From NCBI RefSeq assembly GCF_001006305.1, contig NZ_LBHJ01000001.1:372001-436000 (forward strand): 64,000 nt of DNA, read 5' to 3'. Under the pieces are notes generated by a model. The model saw nothing but the letters and a program-made list of their open reading frames with translations. It did not search any database and was not told the origin of the DNA. Each line of letters starts with the position of its first letter. The first letter of the stretch is position 1. This DNA comes from Silvibacterium bohemicum (lineage in GTDB: Bacteria > Acidobacteriota > Terriglobia > Terriglobales > Acidobacteriaceae). Both the position numbers and the translations under genes were made by a program. Positions 36,388 through 44,472 of the stretch are shown in pieces.

Positions 36388-38813
36388 GGCGTCAGCTGCA
36401 GCGTATGCGTGGTCTCGGCCGCAATTGCATGATCGCTGAAGGGCAGGGCGAAGGTCGTTCCGCCATACCAGTACGGCCACTGGTCGCGGTAGTAGTCGCT
36501 CAAGGGATCGCCCGACTCGCCCATCACGATGTTCTCGGTCGACTTGTCCGGATCGCTCCAGTCCATCGTAAAACGCTGCGACGGACCGAGGCTGCGTCCC
36601 GCCTGCTTCACCGTTGTGGTGTCGCCTGCCTGGGGCTGCTCGCCGGTGCCGGTCCAGTCTTTGAACCATGGCAGCAGGCTGTAGAGCGGATGTTCGACCA
36701 CCACCGGGTGCTGCGCTCCGTACTTCCACTTCGCCACGCTGTCCAGCTCATGCTGCTCACTCATGCCCTGCCTGACTACCGCGGCGAGGAAATCATCCCA
36801 CGTCGCGTAGCCCGCAGGCAGCCACGCAGCAGGCGCGTGCATGATCAGCTCTTCGCGCGCGAAGCCGCTCTCCGGCCATTGATACAGCTCCCAGTCGCCG
36901 CCGATCTTCGGCTTCAGCAGCATGGGCCAGAAGGCGGATTTCGTCGCCGCCAGAATCGCCGCCGGAGCCGAATCGATCCCCACCACGCCATCCCAGGTGC
37001 GCAGCAGGTCGGCCGCCTCACGCAGCCGCCCATCGGTCTTGTGGGCGTGGTCGATGGCGTAGGCGAAGCGCTGGGCCAGCTCCTGATCGACCTCGGAATA
37101 CACATCCGTCTGCAGCTTCAGCATGTCTGCGGGCGTGAGCTTGTCTTTGCCCGCCAGCCACTTCCAGATGCGCTCATTGCGATAGGGATCGGCCCACTCA
37201 TCGGTGAGAGGAAACGGATATCCATCCGGTGTGATGCGCGCATTCGCCGTGGCCAGGATGCCGTTCGCCGGGTCCTGAGCCGAAGGCAGCTGCTCAAAGG
37301 GGATGAAGCCTGCCCACTCATGATTTCCATCCGTGATGACAGTCCCCGCAATTCCATTCGGCCGCATGGGGATGTAGCCCACCGTCTGATAGCCGATGTG
37401 CCCCGCGTCGTCGGCGTAGACGACATTCTGCGACGGCGCAAACCACTTGCTCAGGGCGTTACGAAATTCCTGCCCGCTCGCCGCCGCGTTCATATCGAAC
37501 AGCGGAAAGCCGCTGCTCTTCGAATCGTAAATATTCCAGCGCAGCGCCAACACTCGCCTTTCATGGGGCAGCAGCGGAGTAATCACCGGACCATGGCCGG
37601 TGCGCGCCACATCCAGCACCACATCCTTGCCGCCGCGCACGTGGATGATCTCCCGGCTGTGTTCGATAGGCTGCCAGCCGTTCGCCGTGCGGTACTGGTC
37701 CTGTCCATTCACCTGCTCCGCGTAGATGTCCTGCATATCGGCGTAAAGCGCGGTGAATCCCCACGCGACATGCTCGTTGTGCCCCGCAGTGATATAAGGA
37801 ATGCCCGGCACCGAGACGCCCGCCGCGTGAAAATCGCCGGCCTTCAGATCGCTCTCATACCAGATATTCGGAATCTGGTGTCCGAGATGCATATCGTTCG
37901 ACAGCATCGGCTTGCCCGAAGCCGTATGCGCCCCGGAAATCACCCACTGATTCGAGCCCGCAGTGCAGCCGTCGCACGCTTGTCCCGCTCTCGCCAGCAG
38001 CGAGTGCAGATGCAGCAGATCCTCGGTGCTCGATTGCGTCTCGTCCAGCGGCACGTCAGGAATATTCTGCTGCGGCGCGGTCAAGTCCGGAGCCGCCTGG
38101 GTCGGTGGATGATCGCGCCACGAGCCGTTCGGATAAAGCGAAGCCGCCAGCGTCGGACCCAGCCGCGCCGTCACGTGCTCCCTCGCCATCTTGGTGTCCC
38201 AGCGCTGGTCCAGCATCTGGATCATGTTCATGACCACCAGCAGCGAGTCGACCGGCTGCCACGGCTTGGGCTTGTACATCAGCAGACGGAACTCGGGTGA
38301 AAGATGATCCTGGCTGGCATCGATGAAGGCGTTGACACCCCGCGCGTAGTCTTCGAAATAGCGGCGGTCGCGATCGCTTAACGTAGTCGCCAGCCGCTCC
38401 GCCGTAGCGCGCACCTGCAGCACCCGCTGCACGCGGTCGTGCTCCACAAGCTTGGAGCCGAGAATCTCCGCGCCTTCGCCGGCAGCCATGCGCCGCGCCA
38501 TGTCCATCTCCCAAAGCCGGTCCTGCGCCGTGACGTAACCCTGCGCTTCGAAGAGGTCATCGAGCGAAGCAGCTTCGATATGCGGAACGCCATGCCGGTC
38601 GCGCCGCACCGTGACCGGAGCCGTAAGTCCGGGCAGACGAATCTGGCCGTCAAGCTGCGGAAGCGACGCCACCATAGCATGCTTCAGCCAGAGGCCGCTC
38701 CCCAACACCGCGCCAGCAACAACCAGGATCAGCAAAACAAGAAAAACCAGCGTCCAGCGCAGGATCGGACGCCTGCGCGCTTCCTGTACTTCCACATTTC
38801 TTCCGAGAGGCAT
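36384..38813 (-). CDS. Penicillin acylase family (Ntn-hydrolase) protein
   Basis: 809 residues. One N-terminal membrane helix (about 18-42) serves as signal or anchor. The alpha-subunit region carries VRRDRHGVPHIEAASLDDLFEAQGYVTAQDRLWEMD. The autocatalytic cleavage site and nucleophile Ser287 lie in CDGCTAGSNQWVISG, and the beta subunit follows (LSNDMHLGHQIPNIWYE). The family includes penicillin, cephalosporin and acyl-homoserine-lactone acylases; the substrate cannot be fixed from sequence. Two Cys (280 and 283) just before the Ser are unusual. It is the first gene of a coupled trio with the membrane protein and the polyprenyl synthase. Confidence 0.9.
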   Translation of the reverse strand: MPLGRNVEVQEARRRPILRWTLVFLVLLILVVAGAVLGSGLWLKHAMVASLPQLDGQIRLPGLTAPVTVRRDRHGVPHIEAASLDDLFEAQGYVTAQDRLWEMDMARRMAAGEGAEILGSKLVEHDRVQRVLQVRATAERLATTLSDRDRRYFEDYARGVNAFIDASQDHLSPEFRLLMYKPKPWQPVDSLLVVMNMIQMLDQRWDTKMAREHVTARLGPTLAASLYPNGSWRDHPPTQAAPDLTAPQQNIPDVPLDETQSSTEDLLHLHSLLARAGQACDGCTAGSNQWVISGAHTASGKPMLSNDMHLGHQIPNIWYESDLKAGDFHAAGVSVPGIPYITAGHNEHVAWGFTALYADMQDIYAEQVNGQDQYRTANGWQPIEHSREIIHVRGGKDVVLDVARTGHGPVITPLLPHERRVLALRWNIYDSKSSGFPLFDMNAAASGQEFRNALSKWFAPSQNVVYADDAGHIGYQTVGYIPMRPNGIAGTVITDGNHEWAGFIPFEQLPSAQDPANGILATANARITPDGYPFPLTDEWADPYRNERIWKWLAGKDKLTPADMLKLQTDVYSEVDQELAQRFAYAIDHAHKTDGRLREAADLLRTWDGVVGIDSAPAAILAATKSAFWPMLLKPKIGGDWELYQWPESGFAREELIMHAPAAWLPAGYATWDDFLAAVVRQGMSEQHELDSVAKWKYGAQHPVVVEHPLYSLLPWFKDWTGTGEQPQAGDTTTVKQAGRSLGPSQRFTMDWSDPDKSTENIVMGESGDPLSDYYRDQWPYWYGGTTFALPFSDHAIAAETTHTLQLTP

Positions 38814-39145
38814 ATCGAGGACATTGTCTCATCGCAGCAAGGCACGCCGCTGGCGCTCTTCCATCCGTTAATACTGTCCACGAGAACAACCGCGTTTTGA
38901 GCGGTTAGAAAAGCTCCAAAATGGGTGCCCCACATCTCGATTTTGAGATGTGGGATTCCACAATCGCTGTCACACCGCGGATCAGGCGCCGAAGGCGCAA
39001 CCGCCTGGACAGCCAGTCCCATCTCGCATCTGAGATGTGGGGAAAACGCATGCCGGTCCGAATACCCGATCTTCCATATCGGGGACATCCGTATCCACGA
39101 CGAACGCCGCAGCGATCCGGTTATGCCGGAGCGACTCGGCCCCGT
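38814..39145. repeat. Repeat-filled gap with two CACATCTC-type palindromes
   Basis: Hairpins at 38923-38953 (arms CACATCTC/GAGATGTG) and 39017-39041 flank the companion GGATCAGGCGCC...GCCTGGACAGCCAGTCCC. No gene is credible in the gap. Confidence 0.75.
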
Positions 39146-39955
39146 TCAGCCCACTTTGGCAAGCTTCCCGGAATAACCGAAATGCTCCGGCCAGTTGACC
39201 TCGGGCAGCGCTTCGAACACAGGTTTGGCAAACAGATATCCCTGCATCAGAGAAATGCCGCAGCGGCGAAGCGCCTCGTATTCCTCCAGCGTCTCTACGC
39301 CTTCCGCGATGAGCTCCACGCCCATCGTTCGGGATAGCTTCGCCATCGCCATCACGATAGCCATCGCCGAACTCCGATGCGAGAGGTTGCGGATCAGCGC
39401 CTTGTCTAGCTTGATGATGTCGGTGGGAAGATCGGCCAGCAGGTTGAGCCCCGAATGAGCCGCGCCGAAATCATCGAGCGCCACCTTCAAGCCGCGCTGG
39501 CGATAGTCGTTGACAATGCGGCGCAGGTGATCGAGATCGGGCGCTTCCTCGGTCTCGACCATCTCGAGAATAATCCTGTCGTGGGCCAGGCCATAAATTT
39601 GGGCGGTCTGCAAAGTCAGTTGTATGCAGGATGACGGACGGAGCACCGCCCGGGGGAGAAAGTTGATCGAAAGCCGGGCCTCGGTCTTCGCGAGTCCAAG
39701 TTGCGCGGCCAGAGAGATGGCCCTTACGCGGCAACTCTGGTCGAAGGCATAACGGTTTTCCGGTGTCACCCGGCATAGAACCGCGGCGGCGGACTGGCCT
39801 TCGAGACCTCGCACCAGCGCTTCATAGGCATAGACCGTGCGCGATTCAATGTCGACGATCGGTTGAAAGGCCATGCTGAATGGGAACGGCTGTCGAACGC
39901 CGTCTTTACACGCGACGCAGCGGAAATTGGCAGTTACTTCGTTCCTCGGGCTCAT
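39146..39955 (-). CDS. EAL-domain protein (probable c-di-GMP phosphodiesterase)
   Basis: 269 residues, AAGGAG upstream. A short N terminus with a CVAC pair precedes a single EAL domain: YEALVRG, SINFLPRAVL, ILEMVETEE, VALDDFGAAHSGLNLL, DIIKLDKALI, AEGVETLEEYEAL and MQGYLFAKP. The residues for metal and general base (Glu, Asn, Glu, DD, Lys, Glu) appear intact, so hydrolysis of c-di-GMP is plausible. No GGDEF or receiver domain is attached. The CxxC near residues 13-16 might bind metal or sense redox, which is inference. Confidence 0.88.
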   Translation of the reverse strand: MSPRNEVTANFRCVACKDGVRQPFPFSMAFQPIVDIESRTVYAYEALVRGLEGQSAAAVLCRVTPENRYAFDQSCRVRAISLAAQLGLAKTEARLSINFLPRAVLRPSSCIQLTLQTAQIYGLAHDRIILEMVETEEAPDLDHLRRIVNDYRQRGLKVALDDFGAAHSGLNLLADLPTDIIKLDKALIRNLSHRSSAMAIVMAMAKLSRTMGVELIAEGVETLEEYEALRRCGISLMQGYLFAKPVFEALPEVNWPEHFGYSGKLAKVG

Positions 39956-40626
39956 CGGGCTCCTTTTCGCAAACCTAGTTGCAAACTAGGGCGTTGTTGC
40001 TGAGCAGACGCGAGGGAAAGTCTACCAACCACTCTTTGAGCCTTGCTTTCCCGGCTATGACCGGTTAAGCAGACGGAAATTCTGTCCACTAGGTTTACAG
40101 GCTCACTGTAGAACTGCCATTTCATCCCCTGGGATCGGTTCTGAAATAGCCGGGTGCACGATTACTGACGATTCAACAATTTATTTCCATCTTCTACGTT
40201 TAAGAGGACTTCAATGCACGCTCTGATGCCCGAAGAATTCCCCGAGGATGTCCATAATTTGTTGAGATCTCCTGAACTCTCAATAATTAAGCACATTTTG
40301 TTCACGTGATCCGAATCCTTAACCATCCCGTCAATTGACCCGGCCCGCCTCTCCGGAGAAGCTGGCCCTGTGATCGACCGCCCTTCATTCACGAGCTCCC
40401 GCGGTAGGCGAGAAAAAATACTCGCATTCGCGTCCATCCAATTTGCGCCAATGAAACAACCGGAAAATCACAAAACAATTGTCATCCCGAGCGAAGCGAA
40501 ACGCAGCCGAGGGACCTGCAGTCAGCTCGCAGCGCGACCATTATCAGTCCGGCCGCAATAGTCGTAAGCGCCGGAACTGCCATGCTCGCCCCACGGTTGA
40601 TAAACTGAGGCCAATCGAGGGTCAAG
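39956..40626. other. Long gap with one doubtful ORF and one TGTCATCCCGA repeat
   Basis: AT-richer than its surroundings in the middle. A copy of the TGTCATCCCGAGCGAAGCGA repeat lies at about 40479-40529. The only open frame of note is 40162-40437 on the minus strand (listed separately). No RNA gene is recognisable. Confidence 0.55.
40162..40437 (-). CDS. Doubtful small ORF, unknown
   Basis: 91 residues, containing GSIDGMVKDSDHVNKMCLIIESSGDLNKLWTSSGNSSGIRACIEVLLNVEDGNKLLNRQ in its second part. The sequence is less GC-rich than nearby genes, and no ribosome site precedes the ATG. It may be a small acquired or decaying gene, or chance. No family is recognised. Confidence 0.25.
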   Translation of the reverse strand: MDANASIFSRLPRELVNEGRSITGPASPERRAGSIDGMVKDSDHVNKMCLIIESSGDLNKLWTSSGNSSGIRACIEVLLNVEDGNKLLNRQ

Positions 40627-42345
40627 TTGAACGTCTCAGTTGCGCGCCGAACCATCCCTCTCTGGATCGTCTTTCCCGCCATCTTCCTTGCCATCACCGC
40701 AGCGCACGGACCGCTTCTGCGCCTGCCCTATTACTGGGACGAAGCTGGCTACTACATCCCCGCAGCCTTTGACTTCTTCCGCACCGGCGCGCTCATCCCC
40801 TACAGCACGCTCTCCAACGCGCACCCGCCGCTCCCCGCCATTTATCTGACTCTCTGGTGGAAGCTCTTCGGCTTCTCGCCGCTGGTCACACGCATCGCCA
40901 TGTGCTTCATGGCGTCGATCGCGCTTACGGCAGTCTGGAAGATTGCGCTTCTCACCACAGCAAGAAACAGCGTCGCGTCCTTTACCGTACTGCTCACCGC
41001 CCTCTATCCGGTGTTCTTCGCGCAAAGCTCGCTCGCTCACGCCGACCTTACCGCCGCTGCCGCCAGTCTGTGGGCCATAGCGTTCCTGCTGCGGCGAACC
41101 AGCTCCGGCATATGGCTCTCCGCCTTCTGCTTTTCATTGGCGGCACTCAGCAAAGAAACAGCCATTGTCACGCCGCTAGCCCTGGCGCTGTGCGAGCTGC
41201 GAAAAGCACTTGGGCGATCCAAGGAAAATAGCGTCGCCTCCACCCAGGCGGCGGGTGCCCCAGGTCTCGCTTCTGAGACCTGGGATAACAGTCCCCGGGT
41301 GCCCCAGGTCTCGCGTCTGAGACCTGGGATACCTCCCCGCGAGGTGCCCAATACCTCGCGTTTGAGACCTGGGATCACCGCGGCCATTCTCTCTCTTCCA
41401 GTCCTCCCGCTCGTCCTCTGGTATCTCTACCACCGGCATCGCACCGGCTTCGTCTTCGGAAACCCCGAATACCTCCGCTACAACGCCGGAGCCACCCTCG
41501 ATCCGCTGCGCATTCTGCTCGCCCTCGGCCATCGCATCCTGCATATCACCGCGCACATGAACCTCTTCGTCCCCGTGCTGCTCATGATCGCCTGCATGCT
41601 GCTGCCTCCTTTAAAGGAGAGCGATGGCTCGGGGCGCGAGCGCATCTCCTTTGCCGATCAGGCCATCTTCTATGTCGTCATTGCCGCGAACATCCTCTTC
41701 TTTTCCATCCTGGGAGGAGCGCTGCTCACCCGCTATCTTCTGCCGCTCTATCCCCTGGTCATCCTGCTCTGCGTCAACACCTTTCGCCGCCGCTTCGAAT
41801 GGTGGCCCTCGCTGGTGGCCCTCAGCGCCGTGGCCTTCGTCGCCGGCCTCTTCGTCAATCCGCCCTATCGCTTTGCGCCCGAAGACAATCTCGCCTACGC
41901 CAACGTCATCCGGCTGCATCAGGAGGGCATCGCGCACATCGTCGACCATTACTCGCACGACACCATCCTGACCGCCTGGCCGGCGACCGACGAACTCAGC
42001 AAGCCGGAACTGGGCTACGTCTCGCAGCCCATCAAAGTAGCGGCCATCGATAACTTCTCCTTCGGCCAGATCCAGAAAGCGAAGCAAGAGCCCGAGGCCT
42101 ACTCCGTCGCCTTTCTCTTCTCGACCAAGTACGATCCGCCGCACCTGCTCATGAGCCTGGGACCGAAGAACGAACAGCTAGACCGGCGCTTCTTCGACTT
42201 CCATCGCGACCTGGAGCCGCAGACCGTCACCCGCATCCTCGACGGAGACATGGTCTGGCGCGCCCAGCGCAAAGGCCAGTGGGCCGCCCTCATACACCTC
42301 AACCGCGCCGCCGAAGCAGAGCTGCAACCGGTGATTCAACCCTAA
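40627..42345 (+). CDS. GT-C (PMT/ArnT-like) glycosyltransferase with in-frame palindromic repeats
   Basis: 572 residues, TTG start with GAGGG 5 bases upstream. About ten helices; the first loop has the acidic motif LPYYWDEAGYYIPAAFDFF, typical of Dol-P-mannose/ArnT-like enzymes that use lipid-linked sugars, and HPPLPAIYLTLWW follows. Between a cytoplasmic helix end (LGRSKENSVASTQ) and the next helix (AAILSLPVLPLVLWYLY) lie about 42 residues translated from three copies of the CAGGTCTC/GAGACCTG palindrome (41253-41377), read without a stop. The function is probably intact if the insert is a loop. Confidence 0.82.
   Translation: MNVSVARRTIPLWIVFPAIFLAITAAHGPLLRLPYYWDEAGYYIPAAFDFFRTGALIPYSTLSNAHPPLPAIYLTLWWKLFGFSPLVTRIAMCFMASIALTAVWKIALLTTARNSVASFTVLLTALYPVFFAQSSLAHADLTAAAASLWAIAFLLRRTSSGIWLSAFCFSLAALSKETAIVTPLALALCELRKALGRSKENSVASTQAAGAPGLASETWDNSPRVPQVSRLRPGIPPREVPNTSRLRPGITAAILSLPVLPLVLWYLYHRHRTGFVFGNPEYLRYNAGATLDPLRILLALGHRILHITAHMNLFVPVLLMIACMLLPPLKESDGSGRERISFADQAIFYVVIAANILFFSILGGALLTRYLLPLYPLVILLCVNTFRRRFEWWPSLVALSAVAFVAGLFVNPPYRFAPEDNLAYANVIRLHQEGIAHIVDHYSHDTILTAWPATDELSKPELGYVSQPIKVAAIDNFSFGQIQKAKQEPEAYSVAFLFSTKYDPPHLLMSLGPKNEQLDRRFFDFHRDLEPQTVTRILDGDMVWRAQRKGQWAALIHLNRAAEAELQPVIQP
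41253..41377. repeat. Three tandem palindromes inside a coding sequence
   Basis: Units start at 41253, 41297 and 41342, spacings of 44 and 45 bp. Units 1 and 2 have perfect 10-bp arms CCCAGGTCTC/GAGACCTGGG with loops GCTTCT and GCGTCT; unit 3 has a decayed left arm. They belong to the family seen in intergenic gaps at 33132, 38923 and 56234. Units 1 and 2 are read in different frames, so the protein sequence itself was not conserved between copies. Confidence 0.9.
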
Positions 42346-42425
42346 GTTTCCGACGGATCGGAATCCACGAAAAGCGTCGATATTTCGCAGTTGTCCGGCG
42401 AGTGAGCCGGGCGGATACTCTTGGC

Positions 42426-43709
42426 ATGAACCTCAGGTATTCAGGCCCGAATCGCACGCACGCGGTGTTCCTCGCTCTGTCCATCCTTTCCATTGCATTC
42501 GCGCAAGCACAGAAGCCAGCAGAAGATCCGAAAAGCTCTTCGTCGCCTACCGGTTCCGTGACAGGCCATGTGCTCGACGACGAAACTAGCCTGCCAATCC
42601 GCTTTGCGGAGATTCGTCTCGTTCCGAATCCGGTCGCCCCGGATCGCACTATCGAGCATACGGAAGGGACGACGAAATGGCAGAAAGTGGAACCGCATTT
42701 GGCCATATTCCTCGGCGCTTCGGGCATGGATGGCAGCTTCCGCCTGGACAATGTGCCCGCCGGAGATTACCTCGTCGCGGCAGTGATGGCAGGTTATGTA
42801 GCACGCGGTACGGCTGCAGATCCGTTCATCCCGGACGATCAAATCAAGCGCCTGCTCGCGTCGATTCCGACGGTGCATGTCTCCGCCGGTCAGACAGCGA
42901 CAGTAAACTTGTCCTTACATCACGGCGCGGTTATTTCTGGGCGTGTGCAATTTGCGGATGGCAGTCCAGCGATCGGGATGCAGGTATCATGGGAAGCCGC
43001 TGAGCGGGACGCTGGCATAAAAGCCATACGCTTGGCCCGGCCCTCCACATGGGGAAGCACGATGCAGGAGTTCGATTTCTATACCGGACACCGTCTCCAG
43101 GCCGTTACCGACGATGAAGGCCGCTACCGCATCTTTGGTCTGCTGCCTGGCCGATATATTTTGGGCATTCAGATCGCTTCAGGAATCAATTCCGGGCATG
43201 GACAAATGAGCGACGGGAGTTTTTTGCCTTCAAACGACGAGCTGCGAATCTATCCCGACTTGACGCCGGTCTATGCTCCGGGAGTTTTTCGCCGCAGCGA
43301 CTCCAAGGTCTTCGAGGTCCGCGCAGAGGAACAGGTGGCAAACGCGGATTTGAAAATCGACCTGGCCGGTCTCTGTACCATTAAGGGCACCATCGTAGCA
43401 GGAGAGGATCATCATGTGCCCTCTCAGGCGATGTTGCGCCTTTTTGAAGATGGGAAGGATACCCTCCGGCTTGTCATGATTGAAGAAGACGGTTCCTTTC
43501 AGATGAAGTATGTCCCGCCTGGACGTTACTCCCTCGTCATTTTTGCGGTATTTGACCAGATCAAATCCCCGGGCTCCTCTGATATCGGGAAGGTTTCGCG
43601 AAATTACCAGACTCTGCGAATGCCCGTGGTGGTGGAGCAGCATGATGTAATGCTCGACAAGGTGCTGGTGAATGAACTGAAACCCGGCGAGGAGATGGAT
43701 TGGCCCTGA
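42426..43709 (+). CDS. Secreted carboxypeptidase-regulatory-like domain protein
   Basis: 427 residues from the ATG at 42426; the longer frame from 42279 lacks a signal. A signal peptide (THAVFLALSILSIAFAQA) precedes Ig-like CarboxypepD_reg domains: SVTGHVLDDETSLPIRFAEIRLVPNP, DGSFRLDNVPAGDYLVAAVMAGYV, AVISGRVQFADGSPAIGMQVSWEA, DDEGRYRIFGLLPGRYILGI, EDGSFQMKYVPPGRYSLVIF. Such domains occur in large numbers in Acidobacteria, often on TonB-type receptors; here they stand alone, without a barrel. The role is probably structural or binding at the cell surface. Confidence 0.85.
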   Translation: MNLRYSGPNRTHAVFLALSILSIAFAQAQKPAEDPKSSSSPTGSVTGHVLDDETSLPIRFAEIRLVPNPVAPDRTIEHTEGTTKWQKVEPHLAIFLGASGMDGSFRLDNVPAGDYLVAAVMAGYVARGTAADPFIPDDQIKRLLASIPTVHVSAGQTATVNLSLHHGAVISGRVQFADGSPAIGMQVSWEAAERDAGIKAIRLARPSTWGSTMQEFDFYTGHRLQAVTDDEGRYRIFGLLPGRYILGIQIASGINSGHGQMSDGSFLPSNDELRIYPDLTPVYAPGVFRRSDSKVFEVRAEEQVANADLKIDLAGLCTIKGTIVAGEDHHVPSQAMLRLFEDGKDTLRLVMIEEDGSFQMKYVPPGRYSLVIFAVFDQIKSPGSSDIGKVSRNYQTLRMPVVVEQHDVMLDKVLVNELKPGEEMDWP

Positions 43710-43838
43710 GGAGAAAGACTTGATTGCGGAGTTGCATCCTCGACATAGAACAAGCGGGCTTTCTTAGCTCAGGCCACGTTTTAACCATCGTCGTCACCAT
43801 GGAATAAAGGTCCGCGAAGCTGTCATGTGAGAGGTGTG

Positions 43839-44411
43839 ATGAAAAGATCGATGCTGCAATCTCTGCTGCTGTCCATTGTTGTGTGGATTCCGCTTGGAAG
43901 CGTGACAGCTCTCCGCGCCCAGGCCGCCCAAACTCACGCCGACTCCCTCGAAGGCCTATGGGAGGGATACGACGGTGAGTGGGGTCACGTCTCCCGGCAA
44001 TTGATCGCGCTCGCCGAGGCCATCCCCGCGGAAAAGTATGCCTGGAGACCCGCGCCCGGAGTCCGTTCGACCAGCGAAGTCTTCATGCACATTGCGATTG
44101 CCAACTTTTACCTGCTGAGTACGACCGGCCTCAAAGAACCCGATCTGTCTGAGGATCTCCAAAATAAGGTGACGCAGAAAGCCGAGGTCCTCGACTGGCT
44201 GAAGCGTTCTTTAGAAGCGGTAAAGACCGCTCGTGCCCAGTTAAAACCTGGAGACCTGCAAAAGAGCGTGACCATCGAGCATAAAAAGGCGACCGTCGAC
44301 GGCATCTACCTGCGCATCATCGTTCACGCCAACGAACACATGGGCCAGCTGATCGCCTACGCCCGCATGAACGGCGTCGTTCCGCCGTGGTCGCAGCCGG
44401 CAGGGCACTGA
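43839..44411 (+). CDS. Secreted DinB-fold protein, paralogue
   Basis: 190 residues from the ATG at 43839. Signal peptide (MLQSLLLSIVVWIPLGSVTALRAQA), then a DinB four-helix domain: LIALAEAIPAEKYAWRPAPGVRSTSEVFMHIAIANFYLL, and the C-terminal IIVHANEHMGQLIAYARMNGVVPPW matching the first DinB-like protein ([21 protein letters not shown]). The His residues suited to bind a metal are in MHIAIAN and VHANEHMG. The function is uncertain, as for the first copy. Confidence 0.8.
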   Translation: MKRSMLQSLLLSIVVWIPLGSVTALRAQAAQTHADSLEGLWEGYDGEWGHVSRQLIALAEAIPAEKYAWRPAPGVRSTSEVFMHIAIANFYLLSTTGLKEPDLSEDLQNKVTQKAEVLDWLKRSLEAVKTARAQLKPGDLQKSVTIEHKKATVDGIYLRIIVHANEHMGQLIAYARMNGVVPPWSQPAGH

Positions 44412-44472
44412 CCGGCCCGGCGGCCCATGTTGCAACGCCTCGAAGCGAGCCGCCCAACTATAATCCAATCCT

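Noticed and set aside
34612-36729. Longer start for the membrane protein at 36729
   Set aside because: The first 114 residues would be antisense-like, Arg-rich and overlap the acylase gene by 346 bases; the GTGA junction at 36387 is a better start.
36045-38300. A 751-residue plus-strand open frame
   Set aside because: It lies antisense to the membrane-protein and acylase genes, is Arg/His-rich without domain features, and is a by-product of high-GC third-position bias.
41253-41377. CRISPR-like array of three spaced palindromes
   Set aside because: The units are nearly contiguous, spacers are under 15 bp and not unique in style, units occur dispersed elsewhere, and no cas gene is present.
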